Source of the DNA: Heliocidaris erythrogramma
Lineage: Eukaryota > Echinodermata > Echinoidea > Camarodonta > Echinometridae
NCBI GenBank assembly: GCA_025617745.1
Contig: CM046870.1
Span: forward strand, 27,044,927 to 27,108,926
Direction: 5' to 3'
Length of the DNA: 64,000 nucleotides
The position numbers and the translations under genes are program-made. The notes under the pieces were generated by a model, which saw only the letters and a list, made by a program, of their open reading frames with translations, was not told the origin of the DNA and made no database searches. This document shows positions 9,997-21,997 of this stretch, piece after piece (within the stretch, counting starts at the first letter, position 1; each line of letters starts with the position of its first letter).

Positions 9997-10398
9997 CACT
10001 GGCGGATCAAGGAGGGGGTGGCACATCCGGCCTGTGCCTCCCCCTTTTGAAACCCAGGTGACATTTCTTAAGTAGGCAACTCCAAGATTGTGCCCCATTT
10101 TTAGGTTATGACCCTATTTTCTTTTAGAATATACATTTTTCAAACTTATTAGCCCTCCGTAGGTTATTTGATTTGTTGCTTAATCATTGTTACCATGTAA
10201 TTCATTTAGAGCATAATTTCTCTTCTCTTCAAAACCCCAAAATAATGTTTTCTAAATTAAACACAATTTCCACTGGAGTGCCTTTTAATATTATATCCAT
10301 TTTGGTGTTCCGTTCCAAAATTATTTTTATGCTGATTTTACATTGATAGGGTGGAATAATCTTCCCCCTCTTTCTACAAAATCCTGGATCCGCCCCTG
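9997..10398. mobile_element. hAT-like MITE
   Basis: Left end CACTGGCGGATCAAGG followed by G-rich sequence; right end TCCTGGATCCGCCCCTG. About 402 bp, no transposase frame. Flanking 8-mers (gtcaatgc and aatggtac) do not match, so the insertion is old or the edges are imprecise. Family inferred from similarity to the 45568-45839 copy. Confidence 0.65.
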
Positions 10399-11084
10399 AA
10401 TGGTACTAATGTTTCGCCTCATAAAGAACTTCCACGTGATCCAGCCCTTCCTACACGATGTTCTGTGTACATGAAACGGTTGAGATGAAACAGTCAGACA
10501 AGGTGGAGTTTTACTTCTAAATATGTTGTGTGACCTTGCACTTTAGCGACAAACATACAAAAGGAATGTTCTCTTTCGCTTTCTTTTAATAAGCATGAAA
10601 CACTTGGGTATAAGTATAATTTGTAGACAGTCTGGCAGTGATGTTTAAGGAGCTGGATCTAGTGAATGTAAATGCTGATGTAATTAATTTTCTTCAAATA
10701 GCCTTGAAATCCTAAATTAGGAGCCACCACTCATCCCCCTAAAAAAAAATAACTAAAAAGTCGAGCTTTATCTGTCCGGTTGGACAAAGTAGTTTCAGTT
10801 TAACATTTAAAAAACCCAACAACAACAAACAAACCAAAAGAAACTCCCCAAAACACACAAATGAATAAAATAAAATGAAATAAATAAACAAACAAACACA
10901 CACACACAAAATCGAAATGTCTAATGTAACCGATAAGACTAGTATCGCTTTTACCTTTCGAGAGGCTAAATTCATGTTTTACTCTGAGCTCTAATTAATA
11001 TAGGGAAGGTTATGGGGGAGGGGGTAGATAAAATGGGAACTAAGTGTGGTTTTATCTAAAACACAGATGTTCCTTAATGAACTT
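10399..11084. other. Intergenic, no gene seen
   Basis: AT-rich DNA with an A/C-rich low-complexity stretch at about 10800-10910. Nothing else recognised. Confidence 0.6.
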
Positions 11085-11288
11085 CAAAAACCACGGAGGC
11101 TATTTTGATGGGGGGGGGGGGGGGGCTTCATGTGCCTCCCCAGCTTGTCAGAGATTTTGGCATTATCAAAACACTCCTAAAATTGTTGATAATTTTTTTC
11201 TTCTATTGTCTCTTGTTTTTGGGACAAAATACGCTCTCGAAGGAGAACCCCCCCCCCCCCCGGCCAGAGAATCCTGGATCCGCCACTG
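11085..11288. mobile_element. hAT-like MITE with clear right end
   Basis: The right end CCAGAGAATCCTGGATCCGC followed by CACTG closes at 11288 after a C-run. A G-run at about 11110-11125 marks the left side, but the terminal CAGTGGCGGATCC is not recognisable. The interior CAGCTTGTCAGAGATTTTGG is shared with copies at 34.1 and 45.7 kb. Confidence 0.55.
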
Positions 11289-13286
11289 CATCTAATTTAA
11301 ATGTAAATATTGGAAGTTAATGTGAGCCGAGGGACTGCGGAAGGAAACTTATACAGGAAATTTGTCTGGTGTGCCCACTCTATGTTCAATAATTGGGAGC
11401 GAGACCGCAACGTACATACGACAAACAAAATTTTCTCCTAATCCTGACACATGCTGTCTGTTTTGCGCACATTCTTGTCCTGCTAAACTGTTTGCACTTG
11501 CTTTTGTGCAATTCCACGTGGAAAAAAATCCGCACAGTGATCTTTTAAATGATGAATTGCAAATATAAATATTAATTTTTGTGCAATAAGATATCTTCAT
11601 TACAAAAAGTAGACGCAGCAGAGCATAATTATTTCATCAACTACATCATGTTTATTGACTGAAATGTTGGAAATTCAAAAGCGAAATATTTATTGTATTT
11701 CAAGTTGAAATACATTTAACATGTTTAGCCCTATAGGTGAGTGACATTCTTATGACGTCTGATCTTTCCAGGAATTGCGCATTTTTATTATTTCATAATT
11801 TCTACCCGACTTTTAAAAATATTTTTATCCTGTTTTTTATTCTGAAGGAAAATATTTTGGAAGACAAAAGGAAACAGACAAAGATAATATGAGAGATGGA
11901 GCGGGAGAGGGAGAGAGAGAGAGAGAGAGAGGTGTAAATGCTCGATGAATACAGAATAGAAATATGGAAGGAAAACAAGGCTGAAGAATAAATTAAAAGC
12001 TAATAAACCCACCTTTCGTATCATACAGCCATGAGCTCCCACAATAAAATCCTTCCTAATCGTTAATATCACCCTTACTAATGAAATTACATTTTCATGG
12101 GCAAATATTAGCATAAAATAGTCATTTTCAATGCCATCCATTTTCTACTCTCGCACTAATTCTCATCAGCTATTAATTTTGAATCCAATTAGCTTTGTGC
12201 TGAAGTTGAAGGTACTATACACTCTAGGAGCTATGCTGTCAAATTTATCGAAAGCGTTTGGGATAATTCATGTATATACAATAACTATATAATAAAAACA
12301 AACGCCAAGTTAAACATTTCTCATTAAAACTTGAATTTTTAAAGGTAATTGTGTCATTTCATCCAACACACTTGAAAAACGGGGAATATACAAAAAGGCA
12401 AATTCCTGTTTTCCGGAGCACTGTCCAAGGTGCGACTGTTTTTTTCAGCAGTCTATAGATCGATTTATGAACCTTTTAAATAAGTATATTTTCCATTTAA
12501 AAGCTTTACAGTTTCTTCAAATTATTTTTTAATGCACACTGGAGAAGTATCATAGTTCTGTCAAGGGTCATCACTTTATGGTAAATAATAAATAAATTTT
12601 TTCTTGTGTGTTTTTTGTGGTTGTCTTCTTTTTTTTTTTTTGGGGGGGGGGGTCAAACAAGATTATTCTTATACATATAATTTTTTTTTCTTTGTTGATA
12701 CAGCAAGGTAGTCATTGTAAGAACACTTTGTATATTACAGAAATTACACTTTTCTTTTCTCGTTACTTTAAATTTTTCTGTCCCCCAACGTACCATATCA
12801 GGTCGATCAGCCCGTTTTTATACCGTTTCAATAATTCTATTATATCTCTCTACGTGGTTGATCAATGGATTTCTGACATTTTGATCGACAATGTCATTAC
12901 ACTCAATTGTCTAATCAATGAATTTTCACATGACGTTGGCTCGCCTCTGAAAATATACAATTCTTTAGCACTTACCTTTTATTTATGAAGTTCTGTTGTT
13001 TCTTGTGTAGTGGCGTCGAGTGGGTCCAGCTATATAGAAGGGGTTACGGTTACGGGGGTGGGGGGCCGCACTGTTTTTTTTAATAGGTAGATGGAATATA
13101 ATATAAAAAGGCTACCTGTTTGGGAAGAAGATGTTGGAGAGGGTCATCTTTTTACCTTACTTTTCCTCCTATCCTTTTCTTCTTTCTCTGCTTTTCTTTT
13201 TCTGTTTCCTTTTTTTTTCTCGCCACAATATTTTCTTGTTCTATATGCTGCTACCTCATTTCTTTTTCTCTGACAACCCATTCCGC
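11289..13286. other. Intergenic, no gene seen
   Basis: AT-rich DNA. It has a short (GA)n near 11900-11932 and T/G runs near 12620-12652. The open frame at 12608-12988 starts inside the T/G run and shows no domain. No splice-bounded exon found. Confidence 0.6.
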
Positions 13287-13333
13287 CCTCTCTCTCTCTC
13301 TCTCTCTCTCTCTCTATTTCTATCTGTCTCTCC

Positions 13334-13372
<39 letters not shown>

Positions 13373-13373
13373 A
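13287..13373. repeat. (CT)n microsatellite
   Basis: Two blocks of TC repeats separated by TATTTCTATCTGTCTCTCC. Confidence 0.95.
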
Positions 13374-13499
13374 TTTTACCCCTCTCCATGCAGATTCCCG
13401 AACAAGTTAGATCACCATCGACTGATTGAAACTTATTATCCTCTTTATTTCAGTTTCCAGATGCGATGACATTTCAGCACTTATTCTTAGGGGAAATTA

Positions 13500-14080
13500 A
13501 GCATGATGTGCGCTTTTCTTTATTTACTTGCATCGCAAAGACAGCATCGTAAAGACAGCACCGGAAAGGGTTGGTCACAACCGGTCGTGCACCTCCGTGC
13601 GTGTGGTCTGCGACGGATTTCGCAGAAAAACCTTGCGTCGCACGCACGGTCTGCACGTTTTTTCCAAGCACGTAGGAGCACGCAGGACACGCAAGGAGGC
13701 TGTTATACATGTCCAACAATCTCTGCGTGTGGCTACGTGTTCTGATGAACGCACGTGACACGCGCAGCCATCGTACTTCCTGCACGTGCTTCTTGCGACC
13801 ATCGCACGGGCTCCTTGCGGAGGTCTCACAAAGCCCATGGCTCCATACGGAGCCCTGACATGTCGCGCGTCAGTTGCACTTAACTGTACGGAGCTTTACG
13901 TTCGCCGCAAAAGGAGTATGTTAATGCGGAGGGAGCAAGACGACCAAGAGGAGGTGCAGAGATGGTTGTGACCATGATAAAAGAAGAACATACGAATCGC
14001 AGGAGTTGGCCCACAGCCGATCGCAGCTGCGGACACGCACGTGCAAAAACACGCACAATCAGTTGTGACCATAATAGGGG
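13500..14080. other. CpG-rich segment of CACG/GCACG repeats, nature unknown
   Basis: Markedly CpG-rich against AT-rich flanks, with many CACGT, GCACG and CGTGC words and recurring TTGTGACCAT/GGTCACAACC motifs (13573, 13966, 14063). Open frames overlap on both strands without domain signatures. It could be a decayed mobile element or a CpG island. No acceptor/donor pair or start context convinced me of an exon. Confidence 0.45.
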
Positions 14081-14160
14081 AAAATCCCCTGTTGAGTTTG
14101 GTGACAGTGGTTGTATTTTTTCAAGGGTGATATACAAAAAATGACAACAAAAACAGAGAG

Positions 14161-15175
14161 AAAAAAAAGGGAGAGAGAGAGAGAGAGAGAGATGGATGGG
14201 GAAAGAGAGGGTGATACTTTGAAAATGTGATAATTCTATAAAATTAATCAGTCTAAAAGCTAACCCTGGATATATCCTGGATAATAATGGTAATCCAACC
14301 TACTTCAGCGTGCAAGCACTTGATGCATGCATGTATTGTATCGATACTCTTTAATAATGCAATGTGTGACTTTTTTATAGGCCGTATCATGAAACATTGA
14401 TTTGGATGACTACTCATGAATTTCAAAAGAGTATCGAACCGATAAAATGGAATTGATAATTCCCATTTGCACATGCATTCGATATTTTATGAAATTATAG
14501 TAAGAATGAAAGGAAAATCGTTGGTGGATAAATAACCTAATTACATTTTTAAATTTCTAATTAACCTAATTTTTTAATGGAAAATTGCAAACGTATTATT
14601 TTATTATTTTATTCTCTTTGAAAGTATTGAAATAGTACATGATGATGATGTGTTTGGGGTTTATTAGTTGATTATTCAAACATGCAGGTACATACATAGT
14701 AGAGAGAATGTTACTGTTGTTATAATCAGAGGGAGAGAATAATAAGGATAGGATTGGGGAAGAAACTCAGAGAGAGAAAAAAAGAGAAGATGTATAGAAA
14801 AGGAGCGAGAGTGAGCTAAACGAAGAATGAGATGGGAAAAGAGTGATAAGGGGAGGGAGTATTAATTAAAGAAAAATGAGAGAGTAAGAGCGAGAGGGAG
14901 AGAGAGAGAGAGAGACACACACACACACACACACACACTCACACACCGAAAGACAGAGACTAACATATTAGGTGAGAGAGAGAGAGAGAGAGAGTAATAC
15001 ACACAGACAAACACACGCAGAGACAGAGAAAGATAGAGACTGACATTGGGTAAGAGAGAGAGCGTAATAAAAAGACATAGAGAGAGAGAGATAGATAGAG
15101 AGAGAGGGAGAGAGAGAGAGAGAGAGAGAGATAGATAGAGAGAGAGGGAGAGAGAGAGAGAGAGAGATGGGAGGG
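14161..15175. repeat. Compound (GA)n/(CA)n microsatellite region
   Basis: Short (GA)n at 14170-14192; unremarkable AT-rich DNA to about 14700; then purine-rich sequence leading to (GA)n and (CA)n blocks at 14877-14943 and 14970-15172. Ser-Leu-rich frames on the minus strand are repeat translations. Confidence 0.85.
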
Positions 15176-15569
15176 GGTAGGCAGAATGGAAAGAATGGGA
15201 AAGACAAAAAAATGAAAAAGGAAGGGGTGTTGAAAGGTTATACTGTCAGAATGCAAAATTTCTAATCAGCTAAAAAGCTTGTGGTCCCTAATATTATCAC
15301 TCAACCTTATTTCGATGTGGGCTTAGCAGGAATTAGCAACTTACGAAAATTGGCTTGTTGAATTATTCATATTATGACAGGTTCTATTTTTCGCCGTAAC
15401 CACGACAGTCAAATTAACTGATTAAAAAACCTGGGTGACAATATAATATAAATATTAGGGGACAGGGGTAGGGGTAAAATGTGCACATGTTACCTACCAA
15501 TTTTTTAAATTCACCCCGAGGGCGTTTCTTATAATGAAATATGATTTCAAGCTACTAAATAGTATGTCG

Positions 15570-15925
15570 ACCCTATACATGTCTATTCCTACTCCCATGG
15601 AAACAACGGAGTGTCGGAACATAATAGGCCAGTCAGAACCCCGTGTCGGAACCATTATAGGTCGGAACATTGTGTGTCGGACTACATGGGTGTCAGAATA
15701 TAGGGGAGTCAGAACTTATAGGGACGTCGGAACATCAGTGAGCCAGGGACGTCAGAACATCAACATAGGGGAGTCAGACTGGAAATAGCGGCTTCGGAAT
15801 ATGGGGATGGGGGGTGGGGGTTGTCGAGGAACACAGGGGTGTTCGAACGGCGTCGGAACATTGGGTTATCGAAATGGCGGTAGATCATTGGGGTGTCCGA
15901 ACATACACAAGTTAGCCGTTGGAAC
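15570..15925. repeat. Decayed minisatellite, unit about GTCGGAACATNGGGG
   Basis: About 18 degenerate copies of a 14-20-bp unit: GTCGGAACAT, GTCAGAAC, GTGTCGGAC, GGGGTGTCCGAACAT. Spacing is irregular. The frame across it (15534-15788) has no conserved feature. Confidence 0.8.
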
Positions 15926-16284
15926 AAGTCTTAAAGACCCATAGTATCTGAGTGGGCTCTCATGGGTAATTTGACACTGGTCCATTCGGGTGTTTACCCA
16001 ATAACACGTGTTGTCAATCACCCAGAGTTGACTATAATTTTATGACCAACAGGCCTTATGTAATGCTCTGCATTTCCCACCAATTATCCCTTAATATGGT
16101 CATTATCTTACATTTCCCTCACCCGAAGACTCTCCGAGAGACCAGGGGATATTTCTTGACTGGACATGTAGGTTAGCTGCGTGCCAGATTTTTTTGGTGT
16201 ACACCCGTTAATATTTCCAGTGCTTTCCCATCACGTCTGGTGTCAGCGAATTAGGACTTTCTGCACATGGAAACTGCCTACCAT
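15926..16284. other. Unique sequence interrupting the minisatellite
   Basis: About 360 bp with none of the repeat units, lying between two blocks of the same array. No inverted ends seen, so it may be ancestral flank rather than an insertion. Confidence 0.5.
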
Positions 16285-16435
16285 ATGGGTATCGGGTAAT
16301 AGGGGTGTTGGAATATTCAGGTGTTGGAACGGCGTTGTAATATTGGGGCGTCGGAACGGCGTCAGCTCATTCATATCATTAGGTAACGGAACACAGGGGG
16401 TGTCTGAACATATTAGTGTGGAAACATGGGAGTGA
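16285..16435. repeat. Second block of the GTCGGAAC minisatellite
   Basis: Units such as GGGGTGTTGGAATATT, GGTGTTGGAACGGCG, GGCGTCGGAACGGCG and GGGGTGTCTGAACAT match the 15570-15925 block. It is followed directly by (GA)n at 16432-16456. Confidence 0.75.
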
Positions 16436-17666
16436 GAAAGAGAGAGAGAGAGGGAGAGAAGGAGGGCATGGAATACTGCGATTTTCAACTGATAACACAA
16501 GAGACAGTCAAAGTATATCATTGACATAAATGATGACCCGTCACAGTACCGATCATTATTATGTTCCTCATTAATGAAAAAACAAGACAAATGGAGAACA
16601 GATCTCCAAGAAGAACACATTCACAAGGGCGTCATGGATCATTACTGTCATCTTCAAGAAGTGTGGCAGCTTTTTCCGTCGGATGTGATCTCCTCCAACC
16701 ATGGACATGATGGAATGGTCTTCGGGGACCAGACATAATGTCATGGATGCCAAGTCTAAACTCGACAGGATATTGGTGATGGATGAATAAGGGCGAATCT
16801 AAGGGCTATTTTAACATTTCGAAATGAAAGACCAATTAACATGCGTGCAGGGTGAGAAACATTACCCGTACATTGGGAAAGAGGACCGGAAATTCAAGGA
16901 GATTGTTGGCTGGTGGAGGAGGGGAGAGCGGAGTTTGAAAGGTCGCCCATATTATTACAATAAGGAGATGGAGAGAGAGAGAGAGAAGTAGTAAATTAAA
17001 GATAAGAAGGATTAAGAATAGAGTTCAAAGTTCAAATTTCAGAGTTTATATCCACATTTTCATTTTAAAAAAAGAATGTATAAACATGATAAAATACACA
17101 TATAAATATTAAAAAAAAACATTTGAAAAGTAAAACATTTAAAAGACGAAGAATAAGCAAGGAAAATGAATATAGAAAGCGAGACGATAATAGGTATACA
17201 AATATATGGCAACGAAGGGGAAATTTGGAAAGCGAAATAAGAAAAGTAAATAACACGTACGTACTCATAAATTGATTGATCTGTCTTTTTTTTTAAAATC
17301 TGACATCTATGAAAGCAAATTCATATGCTTGTAGATAAGCAACCAAAAGACCTTAGTCTTGATGTCCTATCCATGAACTTGGTAATAAGAATCAACGCCT
17401 TTCCGATAGAGAATAGCGCATCGACTTGATTTCGAATCCGGAACCTGTCGGTTACGAGACCATTGCTCTCCCGCTGATTCATCACGCCTACTCGAAGGAA
17501 GATTATATTTTCTTGATGAACACGAGAGAAACCAAGACGAACATGAAACTTCACAAACAGCAAAATATGTTATTCTTTATTTTCCCTCCCAGTTTGATTT
17601 CAGTAGATGTGGGGGCACGGGCACGGGACATTGCCCAGAATCGAATGGCGAAAAAAAACAAACGAA

Positions 17667-17704
<38 letters not shown>

Positions 17705-20428
17705 AGAGAGAGAGAGAAGACGGAAGGGGGCATAAAAAGAAGACACGACCCCTCCTACACCCACAATCAATGGCCTCGTCAATTCGCATTTCATTCATAA
17801 AGCAAGACCAGGCAGCCCCCCCCCCCCCCGGATGCCGGTGTCCCCTCCAGGTTCATTCATACCGCTACTGTATATTCGCCATACTCCTATATACTTTAGA
17901 ATGTGTAGGTTTATGATACGGGTAAAAAAACCTTGCTATTAATAGAATGATATTCGATTGACAGAGATATTGATTAATGTACGGACAATTATATCAGCAA
18001 GGCAACAATTTAAATCGTCGCCAATTAGACACCACCATTAGTTTTTCTGCCTATATTACTCCATGAAATATTCATACTTTCTCGATCCGCTGTAATTCAC
18101 ATGTATTTTCATGGACATTGTCATATAGATCGGATGAGACAGGAGAAAGTGCAATGCTTTTTTTTCTTTAAATTTTTATCGTTGTCTGAATCGGTTGAAG
18201 GTTATTCAATCAATTATTTTATAAAATGGGAGAGAATGTGAGTGGAAAGAGAGAGAGAGAGAGAGAGAAGGGGGTTGGAGCAAGGGTAGATGGCGGTGAC
18301 TGGTACGAGAGGACGAGAGGAGAGTGAAGGGAAGAACTAAATAGAATGAAAGAGGAAGGAGAGATGGAGACTGAAAAAAAAATCAAAGAGAAACTGGAAA
18401 CATGCACAGTTTAACAGATCGTCACGAGTTTGTCCTCACATTTCTCAAGTGACGGCGTAGAAAATTAATAATAGAAAGGGGAGGGAGAGAGAGGGGGGAG
18501 AGAGGGAGAGAAAGAGAGAGAGACGGAGAGAGAGAGAGAGAGAGAGAGAGAAGGAATAGGGGTTAAAGAAAACGTGAAAAGGAAATAGGATAGGATCCCT
18601 CCGACATCCTAACCCTAATCATCGACCTTGTTAATTCGTATTTCCTAAACCAAAAAATTCCACCAATGATACTAGCGCCCTCGCAATTGTCGCGCTACGT
18701 CACTGGATTTTTACCTTATTCAGTACAAGAAAGATACCGTTCAATTTGTTTTTCTTTTAGGAGTAAGGAAAGTGATCGGAGTGCCATGAACACCCCCCTG
18801 TCGCTACGTTCAGTGGCGTATCCATATATAAAGGGGCATCATCTCGTCTAAAGTTTGAATGTACATCGAAAACGTCGTGTGATACATTTAGTGATGCGTT
18901 TTTTCTATGCATTAAAACAGAAGGGTGGCATACGCCGGCTCCATTCTACGTATTTTTGATATATACGGCCACTGAGGTTGCATGCTCGGTCATCTGGTCA
19001 TGGATAGAAATTGCTCCCCCCCCCCCCCTAGACGGTGGCGTATCTAGATACATTACAATGTATTCATAGTGGTGGGGGCCAAATCCTCCTCACATCACAT
19101 GGGAGTGCGACGTGGGCGGGGGGGGGGGGGGGGGGGGGTTGTCAGAACGCACGTATATGCCGTAGACCTATACTGAGAGAGTTTATTGATTTTTTTTCCT
19201 GAGCTCCTTAAATGCGACGGTGATGATGATGACGATCTACCCGGTCGCCGGGTCGGCTGGCAGAGTGTTGAATCTCATACCCATCAAGCGCCTGACTGGG
19301 TTGAAATGGCGTAACGAAAATGAATTTGGGATGCTGTAGGGGTGTGATTTTGCGCTATGATCCGGTGTATTTTTCATTCCCCCTGGTCCTTCGAGAAAGG
19401 AAGTACGGATTATTAACAGCTTGGCAGTTGCATCTTGGAACATAGTCATATGATGCTTCTGACATCCTGCAGAGTAAGAAAACTTTATTCATATATTATC
19501 TATCAAAGGGGAATACTAGAGGCGTCGCTGGGAAAGTTTTGAATGGGGAGGGGGGTAGGAGGTGTCAGACCGACAAAGAAGCAAGCTTTTCCAACAAGCA
19601 AATGAATATACACCCCTAAAAAGAAAAGAAAGCGATCCTTGCATTGCATAGTTTCATAGTTTCGTATAGAGCTAAAATAAGGAAGTAGAAATATGCCACC
19701 ATAATAAACTCTGTGTGTGATATACATTTCTTTATTTCCTGGGGGTGGGGGGGGGGGGGGCGTCGTCACCCCGTCTAATTGACATATAGTTTTAGTGCTT
19801 TTGATTAGATCAATGAAAAGGCTGTTCATGCAATACTTTCGATAATCTTTCAATCATTAAATTTTTTTCTTTTCTTTTGTTTGTTTGTTTGTTAGTTTGT
19901 TTGTTTTTCTACAGAATGATCAATGTCATGAAAGGAGGTAAAGAAATTGGCAACATGCTGTCTTGTGTTTGCAGACAGATTATTATCACTAGGCGTCCTG
20001 ATTATAACATGGCCTACTTATATATTTTTTCTACACAATGTCTTATTTTGATCTTATATACGTGCAAGAAAAACATCACTCAGGATGTCTGTTGCTCAAC
20101 TAAAAATCGAATATTTTGTGACAATATCCTTCGCATCGTCTTCCTAATCAAATTAAAGTTTCTCCAAGTACAAATCTAAATTCAAGGAACGGATGATTGT
20201 CATCACTGCAGCATCATGATGACTCTTCTGGAATCAAAATATCAAATTACAAGAATTTTCCAGTAGCATTTTCCGGCTTGGATTACTCACGAGTTTCAAG
20301 TTCATCTAAGAAGTGGGGCTTCATTTAACCATGGTGCTGAATTTAAGATATATGATTTGATAAAGACAATATGAATATAAATAATTGTAATCTTCGTATT
20401 TCAATGTTGCAATCCTTGTCACGATTTT
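16436..20428. other. Intergenic, no gene seen; several (GA)n tracts and transposon ends
   Basis: Contains (GA)n at about 17670-17720, 18247-18270 and 18475-18553; long C/G runs near 17816, 19017, 19118-19138 and 19748; and unpaired hAT-like left ends at 18811 (CAGTGGCGTATCCATATA) and 19035. A 3' tRNA-like B-box remnant may lie near 17400-17460 on the minus strand. No exon supported. Confidence 0.6.
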
Positions 20429-20513
20429 GACGAATGTGATATATTATTCCTTCCCTTGATAACCAGTCACTGACGAATGTGATATTACTCCTTTTCTAAT
20501 TGATAACCAGTCA
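20429..20513. repeat. Two-copy tandem duplication, ~43-bp unit
   Basis: GACGAATGTGATAT ... TTGATAACCAGTCA occurs at 20429-20470 and again at 20472-20513 with small differences. Confidence 0.85.
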
Positions 20514-21856
20514 TGCCTGTTCATGATTCAACACCCGGGCTGTGCGACAGATCTTGACGAAGGTCGAATTTTCATTATTGTGATGTTTTTCATGATCTTG
20601 TTTTGAGGTTTCACTTATTTCTGTGTGCATATCCTCCCTTCACACAATAATTACATAAGAGATCGTTTTCATTCTGTATCTAAGGAAATGAATTAAAATT
20701 AGACCTTTTATTTACCATATAAAAGCAGTAGCCTACCTTATTGGAAGAAAAAAAAACAGTCACCAGGAACTTTCACCTTCCTTCAATTCTGTCTGTCTCT
20801 CTGTCCGTCTGTCTGCCTGTCTCTCTCTCACTCTCTATCTCTATCTCTATCTCTCAATGATCTCTGTGTCTGTGTCTGTGTTTGTGTGTCTCTTTCTCTC
20901 TCTCTCTCTTGATATCTCATTCTGTTTTCATTCTCATTCGCTCTCTCTTTAAAACAATGAAACATTTTCTCTTCTTAAACGTTTTCACGGCAATGTCTCT
21001 AAATGTGAAACAGTAACTAAAACAAAAAAAAAAAAATCGTCGGGATTCATATCACTCTGTAATGTCACTTCATTGTTTTCATCTAATCATTTCCCCTCCC
21101 CTTCATCATCTCCTCCGCCATGTCCGCGTGTGTGCGAAATGAAAAAAGAGAATTTAATTGAAATCGTACCGTGTGGGACCAAAAGCTACTTTACAATGAA
21201 AACCTTCAACGCTAATGTAATTTATTCTCCCCGGGGCGAGCAAATAATAAATACGCCAATTGCCCTATTTTTACGAATTAAAATCTAACAAACGGAAATT
21301 GAATGTGGTCGTATTTATAATGCGCCCTCTTCTTTATCTAACCCTACACAATGAAAAGGATTTGTAATGACTGATAGGTAGAGATATTGTTTTCATCTGA
21401 AAAATTGATTACGACATTATTTAACCACTTCAGTGCCGTATGCGTCTTAATACACCTTAATTTTATCTGTATTGTAATGAAATACAAAGTACATGATTTT
21501 AAATGCCAAATTAAATAAAACAAGAAAAAACGATCTGAAAACATTAATTTTCATCAACATCTCTCTCTCTCTCTCTCTCCCTCTCTCTCTCTCTTCTCCT
21601 CCCCTATCCCTCTCTGCCTCACAATCCGAGCCTCTCGCTGTTTTATCTCTTTCTCTCTCTCTCACTCCCTCTCTCTCTCTCATTCTCTGTCTCTCTCGCT
21701 CTTTCTCTCTCTCTCTCTCTCTCTGCCTTCCATTAGATATTTCATCTATCTAATTCTCCCATCCGATCCCTCTCACCATGTTTACACCCCCTTCCAAATT
21801 TTATTTTTCTCTTCCCCTCTCTTTATCTCTTCCTCTTTCATCTGGGCCATAATACT
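20514..21856. other. Intergenic, no gene seen; (CT)n tracts
   Basis: Pyrimidine microsatellites at about 20785-20915 and 21560-21727. Between them is AT-rich sequence without recognisable exons. Confidence 0.7.
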
Positions 21857-21980
21857 CATAAAACTTGTCGTCAATGACAAGTTGCAATATCTGTTAAAAG
21901 CTACTGAAATCCTTGCACCTGATTAGCTGAGAGCAAATATGTCGGTAAAAATCACCGACAAGACACTTGATGAAACACCC
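21857..21980. mobile_element. CCAAT-type foldback MITE, diverged copy
   Basis: Shares AAAGCTACTGAAATCCTTGC, GTCGGTAAAAATCACCGACA and CTTGATGAAACACCCCCC with the 1990-2130 element. The left arm is degraded. The C-run following it (to about 21997) looks like expansion of the terminal C tract. Confidence 0.75.
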
Positions 21981-21997
21981 CCCCCCCCCCCCCCCCT

